From Spirochaetia bacterium (lineage in GTDB: Bacteria > Spirochaetota > Spirochaetia > PWKH01), in the NCBI GenBank assembly GCA_021736545.1, contig JAIPFS010000059.1:1-7926 (forward strand): a DNA stretch of 7,926 bases. Reading direction: 5' to 3'. The notes under the pieces were generated by a model. It was not told where the DNA came from, ran no database searches, and was given only the letters and a program-made list of their open reading frames with translations. A program made the translations under genes and the position numbers. Below, piece by piece: positions 6,886 through 7,926 of the stretch (its first letter is position 1; each line of letters opens with the position of its first letter).

Positions 6886-7316
6886 TATAAACCTGTGGAA
6901 CCGAAACCGCCTGTACCTCTATCTGTATCATTAATAGTATTTTTTTGAGTAAATACTGCTTTCGTGACCGGTGCTATAATTAGCTGCGCAATTCTATCGT
7001 TATGATTGACAGTATATGGAAGCTCACCAAGGTTTATTAATAGTATTTTAATTTCACCACGATAATCTGCATCAATAGTTCCAGGAGAGTTAAGTACCGT
7101 TATCCCATGTTTATAAGCGAGTCCTGAACGCGGACGAATCTGCCCTTCAAAGTTGGCTGGGATTTCTAAAAAAAGTCCGGTACTAATCAAAGATCTTTTC
7201 CCGGGTTCAATAGTTACAGGTTTATCCAAATTGGCATAAAGATCTGCTCCGGCAGAATAAGGAGTCTGATAATGCGGTAATTTGCTGCCGGATGCAGTTC
7301 TCATCTTTATAACCAT
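6885..7316 (-). CDS. dut: dUTP diphosphatase (trimeric dUTPase)
   Basis: This enzyme hydrolyses dUTP to dUMP and pyrophosphate, keeping uracil out of DNA and supplying dUMP for dTMP synthesis. The 143-residue length is typical of the homotrimeric family. All five motifs are present in order: S-A-G-A-D-L-Y-A (21–28), P-R-S-G-L-A (62–67), G-T-I-D-A-D-Y-R-G-E (79–88) with catalytic D82 and sugar-stacking Y85, R-I-A-Q-L-I (108–113), and R-G-T-G-G-F-G-S-T-G (133–142), the flexible C-terminal phosphate/base clamp. It should be fully active in the cytoplasm. The ATG at 7316 is preceded by GAGGG at 7331–7327; an in-frame ATG four codons later lacks a comparable site. It lies 17 nt after pnp, and its TAA overlaps the lptF ATG by one base, so it is an internal gene of the operon. 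Confidence 0.97.
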   Translation of the reverse strand: MVIKMRTASGSKLPHYQTPYSAGADLYANLDKPVTIEPGKRSLISTGLFLEIPANFEGQIRPRSGLAYKHGITVLNSPGTIDADYRGEIKILLINLGELPYTVNHNDRIAQLIIAPVTKAVFTQKNTINDTDRGTGGFGSTGL

Positions 7317-7317
7317 T

Positions 7318-7333
7318 ATGAAGGAGCCCTCAT
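7318..7333 (-). promoter_or_regulatory. Small hairpin that can cover the dut ribosome binding site
   Basis: Read on the - strand, ATGAGG (7333–7328), loop GCTC and CTTCAT (7323–7318) can form a 6-bp stem with one G-U pair. The stem contains GAGG of the presumed dut Shine-Dalgarno sequence and ends 2 nt before the dut ATG. It could lower dut initiation unless ribosomes finishing pnp (stop at 7336–7334) open it. The stem is short and may be incidental. Confidence 0.3.
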
Positions 7334-7926
7334 CTATTTTTCTTTAGTTTCCTTGAGAGCATCTACGTAACTGAGATTCAATCTACCCATTCTATCAATC
7401 TCAATAAGTTTAACTGGAATTTCCTGATTCATGGATAAAACGTCTTTTACTGAATTGACTCTCTTATCGGAAAGTTTTGATATATGACATAAACCTTCTT
7501 TGCCGGGAAGAATTTCAATAAAAGCACCAAAATCAGTAATTCTTTTGACAGTACCGTGGTAAATCCTTCCTACTTCAGGTTCTTCAATGAGTTCTCTTAT
7601 GCCTTTTTTTGCAAGCTCTGCTTTTTCTGTATCTTTCCCATAAATAGTTACGGTCCCATCGTTTTCAATATTAATTTCAGAACTTGTGCGTTCTGCAATG
7701 CTTTTAATATTTTTTCCTCCAGGTCCAATAACAGCACCAATTTTTTCTTCATCTATACGCATTTTTATAATTCTTGGTGCATAAGCAGATAAATCCTCAT
7801 TCGGTCTTTCAATGACTTTATTCATGATATCAAGAATATGCATTCTTCCCCGTTTCGCCTGATCAAGAGCTTTTGCCATAAGATCACTGCTTACTCCATC
7901 AATCTTAATATCCATTTGAAAAGCTG
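7334..7926 (-). CDS. pnp: Polynucleotide phosphorylase, C-terminal part (5' end outside window)
   Basis: PNPase is a trimeric 3'-to-5' phosphorolytic exoribonuclease of RNA decay. Only the last ~196 residues are visible. The frame continues upstream of the ATG at 7915 with A-F-Q, matching the conserved L-Q-M-D-I-K-I segment at the end of the second RNase PH domain, so that ATG is internal. Numbered from it, residues 1–35 finish the RNase PH core (K-A-L-D-Q-A-K-R-G-R-M-H-I-L). Residues 48–110 are a KH domain with G-P-G-G at 64–67, and residues 114–186 are an S1 domain (G-x-V-K-R-I-T-D-F-G-A-F-I-E, then E-G-L-C-H-I-S). Both RNA-binding domains look intact. The catalytic acidic residues of the second PH domain lie upstream of the window. 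The protein ends seven residues after the S1 domain, without the long tail that binds RNase E in enterobacteria. It is the most upstream visible gene of the operon leading to dut, lptF, lptG and tgt. Confidence 0.97.
   Translation of the reverse strand, partial: AFQMDIKIDGVSSDLMAKALDQAKRGRMHILDIMNKVIERPNEDLSAYAPRIIKMRIDEEKIGAVIGPGGKNIKSIAERTSSEINIENDGTVTIYGKDTEKAELAKKGIRELIEEPEVGRIYHGTVKRITDFGAFIEILPGKEGLCHISKLSDKRVNSVKDVLSMNQEIPVKLIEIDRMGRLNLSYVDALKETKEK

Noticed and set aside
7334..7915. ATG at 7915 as the start of a separate KH–S1 protein
   Set aside because: The frame continues upstream with A-F-Q, and the M-D-I-K-I context matches the internal end of the RNase PH core of PNPase; this is a gene cut by the window edge.

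Overview
The window is AT-rich (about one third G+C by eye) and densely coding. It most likely comes from a spirochaete (Spirochaetota). That assignment is an inference from two things. One is a roughly 900-residue GreA, in which the usual 158-residue elongation factor is only the C-terminal tail of a long helical protein; I know this architecture from Borrelia and Treponema. The other is a pnp–dut–lptF–lptG–tgt gene cluster, whose pnp / two permeases / tgt order resembles what I remember of Borrelia. I cannot name a genus.

The window holds two converging gene blocks. On the + strand (1–3245) lie the 3' end of a TPR-type protein gene, cut by the left edge, and then the giant greA. They are 12 nt apart, and the greA ribosome binding site overlaps the upstream stop codon. 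On the - strand (7926 down to 3310) lie pnp (3' end only, cut by the right edge), dut, lptF, lptG and tgt. Gaps there range from a 1-nt overlap (dut/lptF) to 42 nt (lptF/lptG), so this looks like one operon. The blocks meet in a 64-nt gap that holds one perfect 12-bp hairpin with A and T tracts on its two sides, a shared bidirectional terminator. Promoters of both blocks lie outside the window; one weak internal promoter candidate sits at the lptF/lptG junction.

The + strand block concerns transcription: GreA rescues backtracked RNA polymerase, here with a TPR-like helical extension and a small WGIG-type beta module that may be an extra polymerase or partner contact. The - strand block mixes RNA turnover (polynucleotide phosphorylase), nucleotide-pool hygiene (dUTPase), envelope lipid export (LptF/LptG permease pair) and tRNA modification (queuosine insertion). 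No shared pathway is visible, so co-transcription may reflect common growth-linked demand.

I see no tRNA, rRNA, mobile element, CRISPR array or tandem repeat, and no gene-free stretch over 300 bases. The main points for a second look are the architecture of the giant GreA and the presence of an LptF/LptG pair in a lineage where several members are thought to lack LPS. I did not find a clearly new defence or mobile system.
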